A stretch of DNA of 44,624 nt from Ureibacillus sp. (lineage in GTDB: Bacteria > Bacillota > Bacilli > Bacillales_A > Planococcaceae). The stretch spans positions 1 through 44,624 of the forward strand of contig JAPSJC010000015.1 of NCBI GenBank assembly GCA_031178355.1. The letters run 5' to 3'. Shown piece after piece: positions 1 to 9,124 of this stretch (the stretch's first letter is position 1; every line of letters starts with the position of its first letter). Under the pieces are notes generated by a model. It saw only the letters and a program-made list of their open reading frames with translations. It had not been told where the DNA came from and made no database searches. The position numbers and the translations under genes are program-made.

Positions 1-543
1 AAAACAATTCAAAGTATGGTCATTCACCATTCCAACAGCTTGCATAAACGAATAACAGATTGTGCTCCCTACAAATTTAAAACCATCTTTTTTCAAACGT
101 TTACTCATGACATCACTTATTTCTGTTGTTGACGGTACATCTTTTATGGTTTCCCAATGATTAATCATTGGTTTATGGTCGACAAACCCCCAAATATAAT
201 TTGAAAAGGATCCGTATTCTTGTTTTATTTTTAAAAAGGCTTGTGCATTTGTAATAACACTTTGCACTTTTAATCGATTTCGAACAATTCCTACATCATT
301 CAGTAATGACTGGATTCTTTCATCTGTATAGTTAACAATTTTCTCTGCATCGAACTGATCAAAAGCATTTCGATAGTTTTCCCGTTTTTGTAAAATTGTC
401 CACCAACTAAGTCCCGCCTGCGCACCTTCTAGACAGAGCATTTCAAACAATTGGCGATCATCATAAACAGGGACACCCCATTCCTTATCATGATACTCTA
501 TGTATAGTTGTTTTTGTGTTACCCAATCACATCTGAACTTCAT
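1..543 (-). CDS. tag: DNA-3-methyladenine glycosylase I (3' end cut by window edge)
   Basis: Base-excision repair enzyme that removes 3-methyladenine from alkylated DNA. The 181 visible residues align throughout with the Tag family as I remember it: the N-terminal CDWV segment, YHDKEWGVP, the LCLEGAQAGLSW block, and FKFVGSTICYSFMQA near the end. The catalytic glutamate is E39. The four zinc-snap ligands typical of Tag are all visible (C5, H18, H176, C180). The gene starts with ATG at 543, after a GGGTGGTG-like ribosome site. Only the last few codons and the stop lie outside the window. It is 26 nt downstream of the methyltransferase gene on the same strand and may be cotranscribed with it. 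Confidence 0.95.
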   Translation of the reverse strand, partial: MKFRCDWVTQKQLYIEYHDKEWGVPVYDDRQLFEMLCLEGAQAGLSWWTILQKRENYRNAFDQFDAEKIVNYTDERIQSLLNDVGIVRNRLKVQSVITNAQAFLKIKQEYGSFSNYIWGFVDHKPMINHWETIKDVPSTTEISDVMSKRLKKDGFKFVGSTICYSFMQAVGMVNDHTLNCF

Positions 544-569
544 TCATAGCACCACCCTAAATAACTCAT

Positions 570-1199
570 TTACTTAAAACGATAGATTAAAAATCTTTCA
601 TATGTATCCTTTTCATATAAAGATGGGAGTTCTACTTCTTGTAATAAGCAAAAGGCTGTTTGGTTTTCTAAAAAATATCGATAGTCATCCGAAGCATAAT
701 ATAATATTAAATCCGTTTCTCTGTATGAATTTTCAATGGACCGTAAAATATTATTTACTACTTTCATAAATATTTGAATGGAGAATGGATTAAAGAAATA
801 AAAACGGTTGTCTGCAGGTTGAATATCATAATGCTCCGCTTTACAACAGAGGAATTGAATTGATTCTTCATTACGTTTGCTTTTTTTCAAATAGTTTTCT
901 TTATTAATAAGCGCTTCATGATAAAACCCTTCATTCATTTCAATACCAGTAACCGAAGCATGAAATAAATAGTGCATGTAAAAGTTTAATCGACCTTTTC
1001 CACAACCAAAATCTACAATATGATCCTGAGCAATCACTTCATAATGCTTTTTTAATTCTTCTAATGCACTATAAGGAGTAGGTTCATAAGGATGATAGTA
1101 AACGGAATTGTTAACCTCACTCTTCTTTCCACTCGTTTGGATATTTAAAAGCTCTTCATAAAACAACTCATTCACTTTTGGTTCTCCAATCTCATTCAT
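570..1199 (-). CDS. class I SAM-dependent methyltransferase
   Basis: A 209-aa cytoplasmic protein with a Rossmann methyltransferase core. Motif I is VDFGCGKGR at residues 62-70, and an acidic beta-2 end (GIEMNE) follows at 85-90. FFNPFS at 135-140 occupies the place of the (N/D)PP(Y/F) loop, which hints at an N- or C-methyltransferase. The first 60 residues are family-specific, with a YHPYEPTPYSALEEL segment just before the core. No ribosome site is obvious before the ATG at 1199. It lies between a cell-wall amidase gene and tag on the same strand. The substrate cannot be read from the sequence. Confidence 0.75.
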   Translation of the reverse strand: MNEIGEPKVNELFYEELLNIQTSGKKSEVNNSVYYHPYEPTPYSALEELKKHYEVIAQDHIVDFGCGKGRLNFYMHYLFHASVTGIEMNEGFYHEALINKENYLKKSKRNEESIQFLCCKAEHYDIQPADNRFYFFNPFSIQIFMKVVNNILRSIENSYRETDLILYYASDDYRYFLENQTAFCLLQEVELPSLYEKDTYERFLIYRFK

Positions 1200-1308
1200 A
1201 CTAAAATTCGTAATTTATTTAGTTTGCATACTTACGTTACAATGAACATGAATTATCTGTCTAGCTAAAAATTTGGAATTATTTCCAACAACATGTAATC
1301 ATTAATTT

Positions 1309-1782
1309 TCACATGAATGAAATAAGATATTCACTTACTTGTTTTCTTAAGTCTTCCATATTAATTAAAAGTCCTGGACAACTTTTTGTTACACCATCGA
1401 GCTCACGATGACCAAGAACATCTTGTGGTTGTAAATTATATTGCCTTAAAAAATGCCCACATAATGTTAAAAACGAAGTTAGTTGAGCATTTGTTGGAGT
1501 TTCAACATCAAAATCTCCCGTCATACAAATCCCAATCGAAATACGATTATAACCATAAGCATGTGCACCGACATGTAGACCTCTTCCTTCTACAATTGTT
1601 CCATCCTTTTCGATGAAGTAATTGTATCCAATACCACTCCAACCGCGCTTTTTTTGATGAAATTCATGACATTCCTCTGTCGTCATATTCCTTCGCGATG
1701 AATGATGGACAATAATATGTTGAATATCTTCTAATGATTCAAAGGGTTCTATAAAATGTAAATTTTTTTTTACAATCTCCAT
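1309..1782 (-). CDS. N-acetylmuramoyl-L-alanine amidase (Amidase_2/PGRP, T7-lysozyme type)
   Basis: Zinc amidase that cleaves the MurNAc-L-Ala bond of peptidoglycan. From an ATG at 1782 it has 157 residues and is a bare catalytic domain resembling T7 lysozyme. IIVHHSS gives zinc ligand H26, GYNYFI the catalytic Y54, GHRELD ligand H125, and TKSCPG the K133 and ligand C135 positions. HAYGYNRISIGICMTG is the typical core strand. There is no signal peptide or wall-binding domain, so export would need lysis, a holin or a non-classical route. An in-frame GTG at 1791 would be only one base from the AAAAGG ribosome site, so the ATG is preferred. It resembles a domesticated endolysin, but no phage genes flank it. 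Confidence 0.85.
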   Translation of the reverse strand: MEIVKKNLHFIEPFESLEDIQHIIVHHSSRRNMTTEECHEFHQKKRGWSGIGYNYFIEKDGTIVEGRGLHVGAHAYGYNRISIGICMTGDFDVETPTNAQLTSFLTLCGHFLRQYNLQPQDVLGHRELDGVTKSCPGLLINMEDLRKQVSEYLISFM

Positions 1783-1850
1783 TGCCTTCACACCTTTTCA
1801 CGAAATTAACTTCTATATACATTGTGAAGGAAAAAAATCATGAATATACT

Positions 1851-1895
1851 GATAAAATAAAAAACACAACTTCTTTAGAAAATTGAAGTTGTGTT
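1851..1895 (-). terminator. intrinsic terminator of the C92-type peptidase gene
   Basis: An 11-bp perfect stem (AACACAACTTC at 1863-1873 with its complement at 1885-1895) is followed on the minus strand by a T-rich run (1862 down to 1852). It starts 11 nt past the stop codon of the gene at 1906. Confidence 0.8.
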
Positions 1896-1905
1896 CAAAG
1901 GTACT

Positions 1906-2478
1906 CTAGGCTGAAATTAATTTTTTTGATACTTTAAATAGCGTCGCTTCATTTTCATTTAGATAATCATGTAATTTACCTTCATAAACAATTTGGCAAT
2001 TCATTAGATGCTGCAGATCATGTGGTGCAATTAGTGAAGGAGATTTTTCAAAGACAAAAATGTTACTTTCACTTAGTACAGTTGCCACAAACTGTGAACA
2101 AAAATAAGCATTTTTTCTATTAATAGGTTTTTTTATGATAAAGCCAAATAAACCAACTAAATTATAACTATATTGATCTTTTTGTTCTTCAAAGGATTGT
2201 ATACGTCGTTTCATTTCTAGTAATTGCTCTTCAGTCACATCAAATGAATAAATTGCACAATTTGAACGGGTAAATAATTTCGATTGTACGTTTTCTTTTA
2301 CAAAACCTGCACGAAAAGGATTTCGAATCGATTTTCTTCCAAAACTATATACTTCATCTAGATTAGAATCATAGCAAATAGATGCGTGATTATATGGTTT
2401 TTTAGTAAACAACTTTATGAATCTAGTAAATACAGTTCCAGTATCAGTTAAAAGAATGTATCCAGTTTTATTAGTCAT
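1906..2478 (-). CDS. permuted papain-fold (YaeF/YiiX, C92-like) cysteine peptidase or amidase
   Basis: A 190-aa protein with the catalytic order of the circularly permuted NlpC/P60 class: the histidine comes first (H31 in KPYNHASICYD) and the cysteine much later (C127 in YFCSQFVATVL). The start GYILLTDTGTVFTRFIK also resembles YiiX-like proteins. Family members hydrolyse amide bonds in cell-wall or lipid-linked substrates; the substrate here is unknown. There is no clear signal peptide. The ATG at 2478 follows an AGAGGTGA ribosome site. It is transcribed towards the amidase gene, but a good terminator lies between them, so they are separate units. Confidence 0.7.
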   Translation of the reverse strand: MTNKTGYILLTDTGTVFTRFIKLFTKKPYNHASICYDSNLDEVYSFGRKSIRNPFRAGFVKENVQSKLFTRSNCAIYSFDVTEEQLLEMKRRIQSFEEQKDQYSYNLVGLFGFIIKKPINRKNAYFCSQFVATVLSESNIFVFEKSPSLIAPHDLQHLMNCQIVYEGKLHDYLNENEATLFKVSKKLISA

Positions 2479-2924
2479 ATATATTCACCTCTAATTACAA
2501 TGGTTCATCTAAAGATAAAGACTAACTCTTAAGAAAAACGTATTTAATTTCTTAAGGATACCTTAAGATTTTAAAAAATGGAATCAATTCTACTATATTA
2601 AGTACGAGTAGAATCTCATAATTGTCACAAATTTTAATTCGTAGTCATCAGGAAAACGTTAAAAGTTGAGAGAAAAAAAGCAAGAGAGTAGACCGTCATC
2701 TACTTTCTCTTGCAAATAAACAGATTATCGTCGTAACCTTTCCATAATGGAATCGTTAACGTATTTTACTTTAACAGCAATTTGAAATGAAAACTAGTAT
2801 ATATTACTTCCTAGTATGGTAGAGTGTTCTATTTTTAACTATAACATGTTTATTTTATAATATTGATTTCTAATGTGTTCTATCCTACTACTACTTTAAG
2901 ACTGAAAAAAAGGGAGCAATTATT
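2479..2924. other. non-coding stretch between the C92-type gene and a small ORF
   Basis: About 445 AT-rich bases. I see a minus-strand terminator-like hairpin (2673-2713, listed separately) and, on the plus strand, a TATAAT box near 2855 that could serve the small ORF at 2925. There is no convincing -35 and no other gene. Confidence 0.4.
2673..2713 (-). terminator. probable intrinsic terminator, end of the gerA-type operon
   Basis: A stem formed by 2680-2692 (GCAAGAGAGTAGA) and 2699-2713, with a 2-nt bulge, is followed on the minus strand by seven T. It lies about 340 nt past the germination lipoprotein stop. It is the first terminator in that direction, so the operon mRNA probably has a long 3' tail. 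Confidence 0.55.
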
Positions 2925-3047
2925 ATGGCTAATGCTAAAATGCAAACTGCTATGGATCCAGGTTTATTTCTTTGTCTCCATAGTTCGATAGAAAAACCGA
3001 TTGTATATAGAAACATTCCAATCGTTATTAACCACACAATCATATAA
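2925..3047 (+). CDS. possible small protein, 40 aa
   Basis: An open frame of 40 codons starts with ATG 4-9 nt after AGGGAGC, a good ribosome site. It ends in TAA two bases before the stop codon of the convergent germination gene. The protein begins MANAKMQTAMDPG, has one cysteine, and ends in a hydrophobic stretch (IPIVINHTII). I do not recognise it. Its support is the ribosome site, the exact fit into the gap and a TATAAT box about 70 nt upstream. Against it are its length and the lack of any known family. It could be a spore-associated microprotein or a chance ORF. Confidence 0.35.
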   Translation: MANAKMQTAMDPGLFLCLHSSIEKPIVYRNIPIVINHTII

Positions 3048-3049
3048 AT

Positions 3050-4288
3050 CTAATCCCTCACTTCACTTAGGTCAGGTAGTTTACTTTGTTCCCCAAATGT
3101 ACCTATGGTCACCATAACCTTTACATTGACTTTCATATTTGGGTAGGTATTCATCCAGTCAAACTTTTCAAAATCATGTCTTGTCCAAAATTTCTTTCTA
3201 GCAATTAGCGCCCATCCAAAAGGTTCACCCTTAAATTCTTCTTGTGTTCTTTTAATCAAATTATTCAACTTTTTATTGATTTCATCTTCAATATGAAGTT
3301 TTAACTGTTCAATCTTTCCATTGTCGAAAGTTTCCATACTGTGGGTTGATAAGATGTCCGTATATACTGGGACTGTCACATCAATAACTGGTATGTAACC
3401 AGTAAAGTCCATTTTCACTTCATTCTTATCACGTTTCATCATTCTCGTTGAAATTCTATATTGTTGGTTAAACGGGTCGGAATACGTTGTATAAATTTCT
3501 CCCATTTCTAATGTTTCATTGAGCAGTATAGTAAGACGTGTTTCCTCACCGTTTAAAGTACCAATCATCTTACCCTCTTTAAAGACGGCTGAACCTAAAA
3601 ATTGTGTATTTGAATCTCCTTCTATATTTAGCTCTCCTGCTAGTAGCTCGTCTTCCCCTACTGTATACTTTCCACCAGGAACTTGTTCAGTTGTTGCATA
3701 CGGCGATAAAAAAAGACCTGCATCTGATTCTGTAATTGAAAAATAGCTATGTAGTTTGAAATCGGGAATGAGCCCTGCATTTTTTGCATTTTCTATTATA
3801 AATTCAAAATACTTATGAACTCTGGTTTCTAGTTTCGGTTTATTTTCTGTTAAAAACGTCTTCACATCTTCTTTCGTGATAATCATTGTTTTATTCCGTT
3901 TAATCTCTCGGTCCTTTGTCACGTCATACATATATCTTATAAACTCAGGTTCTTTTGCTAATTCTTCTGATACTATTATTACACCTAACATGTTATAGGT
4001 TATTTCTTTAGCGATTACAGAATTTGCGGTGTTTTTTGCAGAGATAAGATCATTGGTTGGAAATGTAATAATTTCATATGCTGGTTCACTTGAAGCCCCT
4101 TCTTGTTTTGATAATTCTGGGTTTGTAATTAAGTAAGAAATGTTAATTTTATTATCTTCTCCTTTATCTATACCAATAGCAACAACGTAAGCCCTTTTAT
4201 CGATATTGGTTTGATCCCAACAGCCACTTAACATTAGTAACATGGAAATTAAAAAGAGAAATTGGCGTAAGCAAAGTTGGTTTTTCAC
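3050..4288 (-). CDS. spore germination receptor lipoprotein, Ger(x)C family
   Basis: C subunit of a GerA-type nutrient germinant receptor, normally a lipoprotein on the outer face of the spore inner membrane. The mature N-terminus CWDQTNIDKRAYVVAIGID is characteristic of GerAC-type proteins, and the lipobox LSGC ends a signal of about 24 residues. I place the start at GTG 4288, not the ATG at 4324. GTG is preceded by AAAGGGG, and it forms a GTGA overlap with the stop of the B-subunit gene, typical translational coupling. The ATG would add 12 residues ahead of an already complete signal. The product is 412 aa, full length for the family. Confidence 0.9.
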   Translation of the reverse strand: MKNQLCLRQFLFLISMLLMLSGCWDQTNIDKRAYVVAIGIDKGEDNKINISYLITNPELSKQEGASSEPAYEIITFPTNDLISAKNTANSVIAKEITYNMLGVIIVSEELAKEPEFIRYMYDVTKDREIKRNKTMIITKEDVKTFLTENKPKLETRVHKYFEFIIENAKNAGLIPDFKLHSYFSITESDAGLFLSPYATTEQVPGGKYTVGEDELLAGELNIEGDSNTQFLGSAVFKEGKMIGTLNGEETRLTILLNETLEMGEIYTTYSDPFNQQYRISTRMMKRDKNEVKMDFTGYIPVIDVTVPVYTDILSTHSMETFDNGKIEQLKLHIEDEINKKLNNLIKRTQEEFKGEPFGWALIARKKFWTRHDFEKFDWMNTYPNMKVNVKVMVTIGTFGEQSKLPDLSEVRD

Positions 4289-5373
4289 TTTTTGAATACC
4301 CCTTTTCGTTTTGCCATAAGCCATAGTAATAGTGGTAGAAAGTAAAAAATAGGTGTAGAAATATAGACTAATTTTTCTCGGAAATTAATTAGAGAAAATA
4401 CCGGTGCTTCTGGAATCAGACCTAAAAAGATAATTAATATTGCAATTGAGGGCACAAGGTATTTAAATTGGTTAATTTTAAATAGTGCACCAAATAGTAA
4501 TGCACTAATATATAAATAAAAGGAAAAGCGTATAAAAGATGCTACTAACCAAAACGGTAAAAACAACGATTCTACATTAGTTAAAAACCCTAATTGAATG
4601 TAACGAATCGATTCATGGAAAGGATAATTCAAATGGACAATTGACACATAATCAAACAAAATAATATACGCAATTAGAGATAGTATAAATATAAACGACA
4701 CATACAAGAATCCCGTCCAAATCCCTTTTCTATATACATTGTTACTACGTAATGATGTAACAATAAAACCTAAATAAAGAAATTCTCCAAATATAGATGC
4801 ATTCGATGCACCTTCTTTGATAATCTCACCAATTCCATTTCCCAAAATAGGAAATAAATAACTCAATCTTCCTAAATAAAACGTCAAAACTAGAACAACA
4901 AATAGAGCTAAGTTTAACCCAACGAGGGTAATCCAGGCAGTTGAACCAATAAACTCCAATCCCTTTTTAGCACCATAGGCAGCTACCCCAATTAATATAA
5001 TATATATATATAAAGTAGGTGTTCTCACAAAGTACATCGTTTCTATAATATCGGTATACATAGATGAACTTAGTACAATTGAATAAGTTTCCGTCAACCA
5101 TAAAACAAAAATCACAAAAAACCCAACATATTTTCCTAGTAAATGGTAAATGATATCTACTAAATTTTGATCCTGATATGCCGTTATAACTTTCGTTAAA
5201 AGGTAGATGGGAATGATAGCAAGTAAGCACATTAAGATTATTGTAATCCAAGCAGCACTCCCAACTTTATTAAATAATCCAGTAGGTGTGTTATCAGTCA
5301 ATTTTGTACCGAATGTAATGATTATTATTGCTAAAAATTCCCTAAAACCGAGCTTTCCTTTTGTATGATCCAT
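4285..5373 (-). CDS. spore germination receptor permease-like subunit, GerAB/Spore_permease family
   Basis: B subunit of the germinant receptor: a 362-aa integral membrane protein of the APC (amino acid permease) superfamily with about ten hydrophobic helices. It begins KLGFREFLAIIIITFGTKL, and the family's binding pocket for small-molecule germinants lies in the membrane core. The ATG at 5373 follows AGGGG and lies 2 nt after the A-subunit stop. The 3' end overlaps the C-subunit GTG by 4 nt. The ligand specificity cannot be read from the sequence. Confidence 0.92.
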   Translation of the reverse strand: MDHTKGKLGFREFLAIIIITFGTKLTDNTPTGLFNKVGSAAWITIILMCLLAIIPIYLLTKVITAYQDQNLVDIIYHLLGKYVGFFVIFVLWLTETYSIVLSSSMYTDIIETMYFVRTPTLYIYIILIGVAAYGAKKGLEFIGSTAWITLVGLNLALFVVLVLTFYLGRLSYLFPILGNGIGEIIKEGASNASIFGEFLYLGFIVTSLRSNNVYRKGIWTGFLYVSFIFILSLIAYIILFDYVSIVHLNYPFHESIRYIQLGFLTNVESLFLPFWLVASFIRFSFYLYISALLFGALFKINQFKYLVPSIAILIIFLGLIPEAPVFSLINFREKLVYISTPIFYFLPLLLWLMAKRKGVFKK

Positions 5374-5375
5374 TT

Positions 5376-6917
5376 CTATTCCCCTGCTTTTTTCTCAATA
5401 TCCTTTGGTTTTAAGTACCCAGGTCTATATAATTCATTTTTTAGTAGTCTTCTAAAAATAGTATCTTTAGCTGTGGAATCATTCGGTGTCATTGGAGCCA
5501 AATATGGTACTCCAAAGGATTTAATGGATGTCATATAAAATAACCCAATTGTAAATAAAGCTGTTAATCCATATAATCCAAACACACCTGCTGAGATAAG
5601 AAATGGAAATCGCATTAAACGAATTGTATAGTTCAAATTTGTATCACCTATGGCAAACGAGCTTAATCCTCCAAGAGCTACAATAATGACAACAAGTGGG
5701 CTAACAAGATTAGCTTGGACAGCAGCTTGTCCTAATATTAAGGCACCAACAATCCCAATAGTCGGACCAATTGGCTTTGGCACACGTAATCCACCTTCTC
5801 GAATTAGTTCAAATGCAATTTCCAACATCAGTATTTCAACTAAAGGTGGAAATGGTACAATTTCTCTTGTTGAAGAAATTGCTAATAATAAATCCGGAGG
5901 GATCATTTCTACGTGATAATTCGTAATTGCAATATAAATTGCTGAAATAAATAATGTTATAAAAAGCGCAAGCAATCTTAAAATCCTTATGAAATTTCCA
6001 AATAGAAATCGTAAATAATGATCTTCTGCGTTATGGAAGAAAGACCAAAAAGTTGCTGGTAATATTAGTGCATCGGGTGAATTATCCATAATTAAAACGA
6101 TAAAACCATCTTCAAGGAATTCCCCTGCTCGGTCTGGTCGTTCCGTGTATAAAATCGTTGGAAATAATGAATAAATATTGTCTTCAATATATTGCTCTAA
6201 TACTGAAAGATTTTGAATTGAATCGACATCTAGTGAATTGATTTTATTTCTTATAGTTGTTAAAAGTTCTTCATTTGCAATATCTTTTATATAGAGTAAG
6301 TACAATTCATTTTTTGCTCTTTTTGATATCGTTGTCGATTCAACAATAAGATTTTCATCACGAATTTTCTTTCTAATTAAAGAAATATTTGTAATAGCTT
6401 GTTCATTAAAAGACTCTTTCGGCCCTTTGACGACTACTTCATTTTCTGCTTTTTCAACGCTTCTCCCTTGAAAATTACTCGTATTAATAATGTAAGCATT
6501 TGGCTCACCATCGACGAAAAGTGCAGTATTTCCATTATTAATTTCTTTCAAAATATCTTCAATTACTTGAGCTTTACGTACTTGCTGCGATAATAACTTT
6601 TCAATAACTTTAGATTCATTATCATTACTAAGCAATGGCCGAATAATAAGCTCTTCGATTATCTTAATATTTGAAATGGAACTAATACTTAATACTGCAG
6701 CCATTTTTTTAGTCCCACCAATTTCAATATCGCGAATGTTAACATCACAATTATTTGGAACATAGTAAATTTCTTTGAATATTTCCATATTTTTTGCTAA
6801 ACTCGAATCAATCTGTTTTTTCTTTAACAAATCATCCTCTTTAGCAGCTTTTTCAAATGGTGGATGCTCCTCTTTGATCAATTTATTAAAAAATTGCTTT
6901 ACTCTCATTTTTTCCAA
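5376..6917 (-). CDS. spore germination receptor subunit, GerAA family
   Basis: A subunit of the germinant receptor, 513 aa. A long hydrophilic N-terminal region (about 1-290) precedes a membrane region with the most conserved GerAA segments: ELIREGGLRVPKPIGP, GIVGALILGQAAVQA and SPLVVIIVALGGLS. It is first in an A-B-C operon with 2-nt and overlapping junctions. The longest frame starts at TTG (6917); an ATG three codons on (6908) is equally possible, since neither has a strong ribosome site. Such operons are normally transcribed in the forespore by sigma-G. I could not place a convincing sigma-G promoter in 6918-7159. Confidence 0.93.
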   Translation of the reverse strand: MEKMRVKQFFNKLIKEEHPPFEKAAKEDDLLKKKQIDSSLAKNMEIFKEIYYVPNNCDVNIRDIEIGGTKKMAAVLSISSISNIKIIEELIIRPLLSNDNESKVIEKLLSQQVRKAQVIEDILKEINNGNTALFVDGEPNAYIINTSNFQGRSVEKAENEVVVKGPKESFNEQAITNISLIRKKIRDENLIVESTTISKRAKNELYLLYIKDIANEELLTTIRNKINSLDVDSIQNLSVLEQYIEDNIYSLFPTILYTERPDRAGEFLEDGFIVLIMDNSPDALILPATFWSFFHNAEDHYLRFLFGNFIRILRLLALFITLFISAIYIAITNYHVEMIPPDLLLAISSTREIVPFPPLVEILMLEIAFELIREGGLRVPKPIGPTIGIVGALILGQAAVQANLVSPLVVIIVALGGLSSFAIGDTNLNYTIRLMRFPFLISAGVFGLYGLTALFTIGLFYMTSIKSFGVPYLAPMTPNDSTAKDTIFRRLLKNELYRPGYLKPKDIEKKAGE

Positions 6918-7159
6918 GTATAATTACAACTCCATATTTTTTCTTATTGTTCCACTGATATACAGAGTTATGTATAAAAATCATAAATTGGAATGTATTT
7001 TTTAATGACATTTTGTTAACTTGATATATATAAAACCCTATATCCCCTACTTAAACATCAATAAAACAGAAGTCAGTAGCGCGAATCCTTAATTACTGCT
7101 AAAATCATATAGTTATCATAGTAAGTGCATACGTGTATACAAAGGAGAACTATTAAGTA

Positions 7160-8911
7160 ATGAATATTGTTTTAACTACGCTAAATGCGAAATATATCCA
7201 TACCAATATCGCCATTCGTTATTTAAAAGTGGCGGCACAACCTGAATTTAATCCAACAATAATTGAATATACAATAAAAGATCCAACATTTAATATTGTC
7301 ACGGACTTATACCAACACAAACCAGACATCGTTGGTTTCAGTTGCTATATTTGGAATATTGAAGAGACAATTAAGGTTATTAAGATGCTAAAAACAGTAT
7401 CTCCAGAAACAAAAATCGTGTTAGGTGGACCTGAAGTATCTTACGATGCTAACTATTGGGTTCGACGCTTAGAAAATGAAGTTGATTTCATTATTATGGG
7501 TGAAGGGGAAATCTCTTTTAAGGCATTGTTGAGACATTTAAATGGAGAAATCCCGTTAGAAGAAGTGCCAGGCGTATGTTATCTAGAAGAAGGCAAATTT
7601 AAAATCCATGCTCAACCAAAAAAAGTTGAACTACGTGAACTACCAAGCCCCTACCGTCTTGAAGAAGACCGTTTGGATCTTGGAAAACGAATTCAATATA
7701 TTGAAACAAGCCGCGGTTGTCCATTTAGCTGTCAATTTTGTCTTTCTTCTATTGAAGTAGGGGTTCGTTATTTTAACCGAGATAAAATTAAAGAAGACAT
7801 TCGTTATTTAATGGCGAATGGAGCAAAAACGATTAAATTTGTCGATCGTACTTTCAATATAAGCCGCAGCTATGCCATGGAGATGTTCCAGTTCTTGATT
7901 GATGAACATGTACCAGGCGTTGTATTCCAATTTGAGATTACAGCAGATATTATGAGACCAGAAGTCATTCAGTTTTTAAATGATAACGCTCCAAGGGGTC
8001 TTTTCCGCTTTGAAATAGGCGTTCAATCAACAAACGATGAAACAAATGAACTCGTTAAACGAAGACAAAATTTTGAAAAGTTAAAACGTACTGTAACGAT
8101 GGTAAAAGATGGTGGGAAGATAGACCAACATCTTGATTTAATTGCAGGATTACCTGAAGAAGATTACGATAGCTTCCGTAAAACGTTTAACGATGTATTT
8201 GCCATGCGTCCAGAGGAATTACAACTTGGATTCTTGAAATTATTACGAGGGACAGGACTTCGAGTTGAAGCTGAAAAATATGGTTACACTTATGTTGACA
8301 TTGCACCTTACGAAATCTTCTCAAACAACGTGTTGACATTTGATGAAATTATACGAATTAAACAAGCAGAAGATGTACTTGAAAAATATTGGAACGACCA
8401 TCGTATGGATAATACAATTGAGTACCTCGTTACGAAGGGATTCGAAACACCATTTGACTTCTTCCAAAACTTTGGTACATTCTGGGAAGAAAGAGGCTGG
8501 TCCCGAATTGGGCATCAATTAGAAGACCTTTTCATACGTTTAGAAGAATTTTTAATGACACAAAATCATGTAGATCTTTCCATTGTTCGTAGTTTAATGA
8601 AGTTAGATTACTTATCAAAACAACAATTCCAACCGCGTAAACTTTGGTGGGATGAACGTATACCACAAGATGAACATAAACATATCTACAGATTACTTAA
8701 GGAAAACCCTGAGCTTGCAGGGAATGAGTTTGCACAAATGCAACTTACAGAGAAAGACTTCTTTAAACACTCGTTATTAATACCATTTGGCCTAGATTAT
8801 GAAGCCTATGTTAAAGGCGATATTGTTCCAATTGATGGGATACTACTGATATTATTTAGACCGGGTCAAACGCCTTATTTCGCAACATTAAAGGAAATTA
8901 AAACTTTTTAA
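7160..8911 (+). CDS. B12-binding-like domain radical SAM protein with DUF4080-type C-terminus
   Basis: A 583-aa protein in three parts: an N-terminal cobalamin-binding-like Rossmann domain (about 1-130, ending in GGPEVSYD and MGEGE), a radical SAM barrel with the cluster motif C187-x3-C191-x2-C194 (SRGCPFSCQFC), and a C-terminal domain (about 380-570) like DUF4080. The N-domain has no DxHxxG, so it probably does not bind B12 in the base-off/His-on mode. The FRFEIGVQS segment is typical of MiaB/BchE-like radical SAM proteins. It is monocistronic with an AAAGGAG ribosome site and its own terminator. The substrate is unknown. Confidence 0.88.
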   Translation: MNIVLTTLNAKYIHTNIAIRYLKVAAQPEFNPTIIEYTIKDPTFNIVTDLYQHKPDIVGFSCYIWNIEETIKVIKMLKTVSPETKIVLGGPEVSYDANYWVRRLENEVDFIIMGEGEISFKALLRHLNGEIPLEEVPGVCYLEEGKFKIHAQPKKVELRELPSPYRLEEDRLDLGKRIQYIETSRGCPFSCQFCLSSIEVGVRYFNRDKIKEDIRYLMANGAKTIKFVDRTFNISRSYAMEMFQFLIDEHVPGVVFQFEITADIMRPEVIQFLNDNAPRGLFRFEIGVQSTNDETNELVKRRQNFEKLKRTVTMVKDGGKIDQHLDLIAGLPEEDYDSFRKTFNDVFAMRPEELQLGFLKLLRGTGLRVEAEKYGYTYVDIAPYEIFSNNVLTFDEIIRIKQAEDVLEKYWNDHRMDNTIEYLVTKGFETPFDFFQNFGTFWEERGWSRIGHQLEDLFIRLEEFLMTQNHVDLSIVRSLMKLDYLSKQQFQPRKLWWDERIPQDEHKHIYRLLKENPELAGNEFAQMQLTEKDFFKHSLLIPFGLDYEAYVKGDIVPIDGILLILFRPGQTPYFATLKEIKTF

Positions 8912-8919
8912 AACTATGG

Positions 8920-8957
8920 AAAGAAGGACTTATTTAATTGAGTTCCTTCTTTTTTAT
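8920..8957 (+). terminator. intrinsic terminator of the radical SAM gene
   Basis: AAGAAGGA (8921-8928) pairs with TCCTTCTT (from 8944) and is followed by a T run to 8955. It starts about 10 nt after the stop codon. Confidence 0.75.
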
Positions 8958-9037
8958 TCTGTGAAGTGTATTTTCTTGGCGTTGGCACAAAATATTATAG
9001 AAGAATAAAAAAAGTCTGAAATATTTTTCGGAACATC

Positions 9038-9066
9038 TTGAATTGTTTACCCGTCATAGCTATTAT
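9038..9066 (+). promoter_or_regulatory. sigma-A-like promoter of alaR-alaT
   Basis: TTGAAT (9038-9043), a 17-nt spacer and TATTAT (9061-9066), 59 nt upstream of the alaR start. The spacing is ideal and both boxes are one or two changes from consensus. AlaR autoregulation is known in Bacillus subtilis; I cannot define its operator here. Confidence 0.6.
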
Positions 9067-9124
9067 GGATTCTATGGTTTGGAATTTATTTTAAAATAAT
9101 CATGATACATATGGAGGTTTATCC

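Noticed and set aside
4289-4324. Upstream ATG start for the germination lipoprotein
   Set aside because: It would add 12 residues before a complete signal peptide; the GTG at 4288 has the ribosome site and the GTGA overlap.
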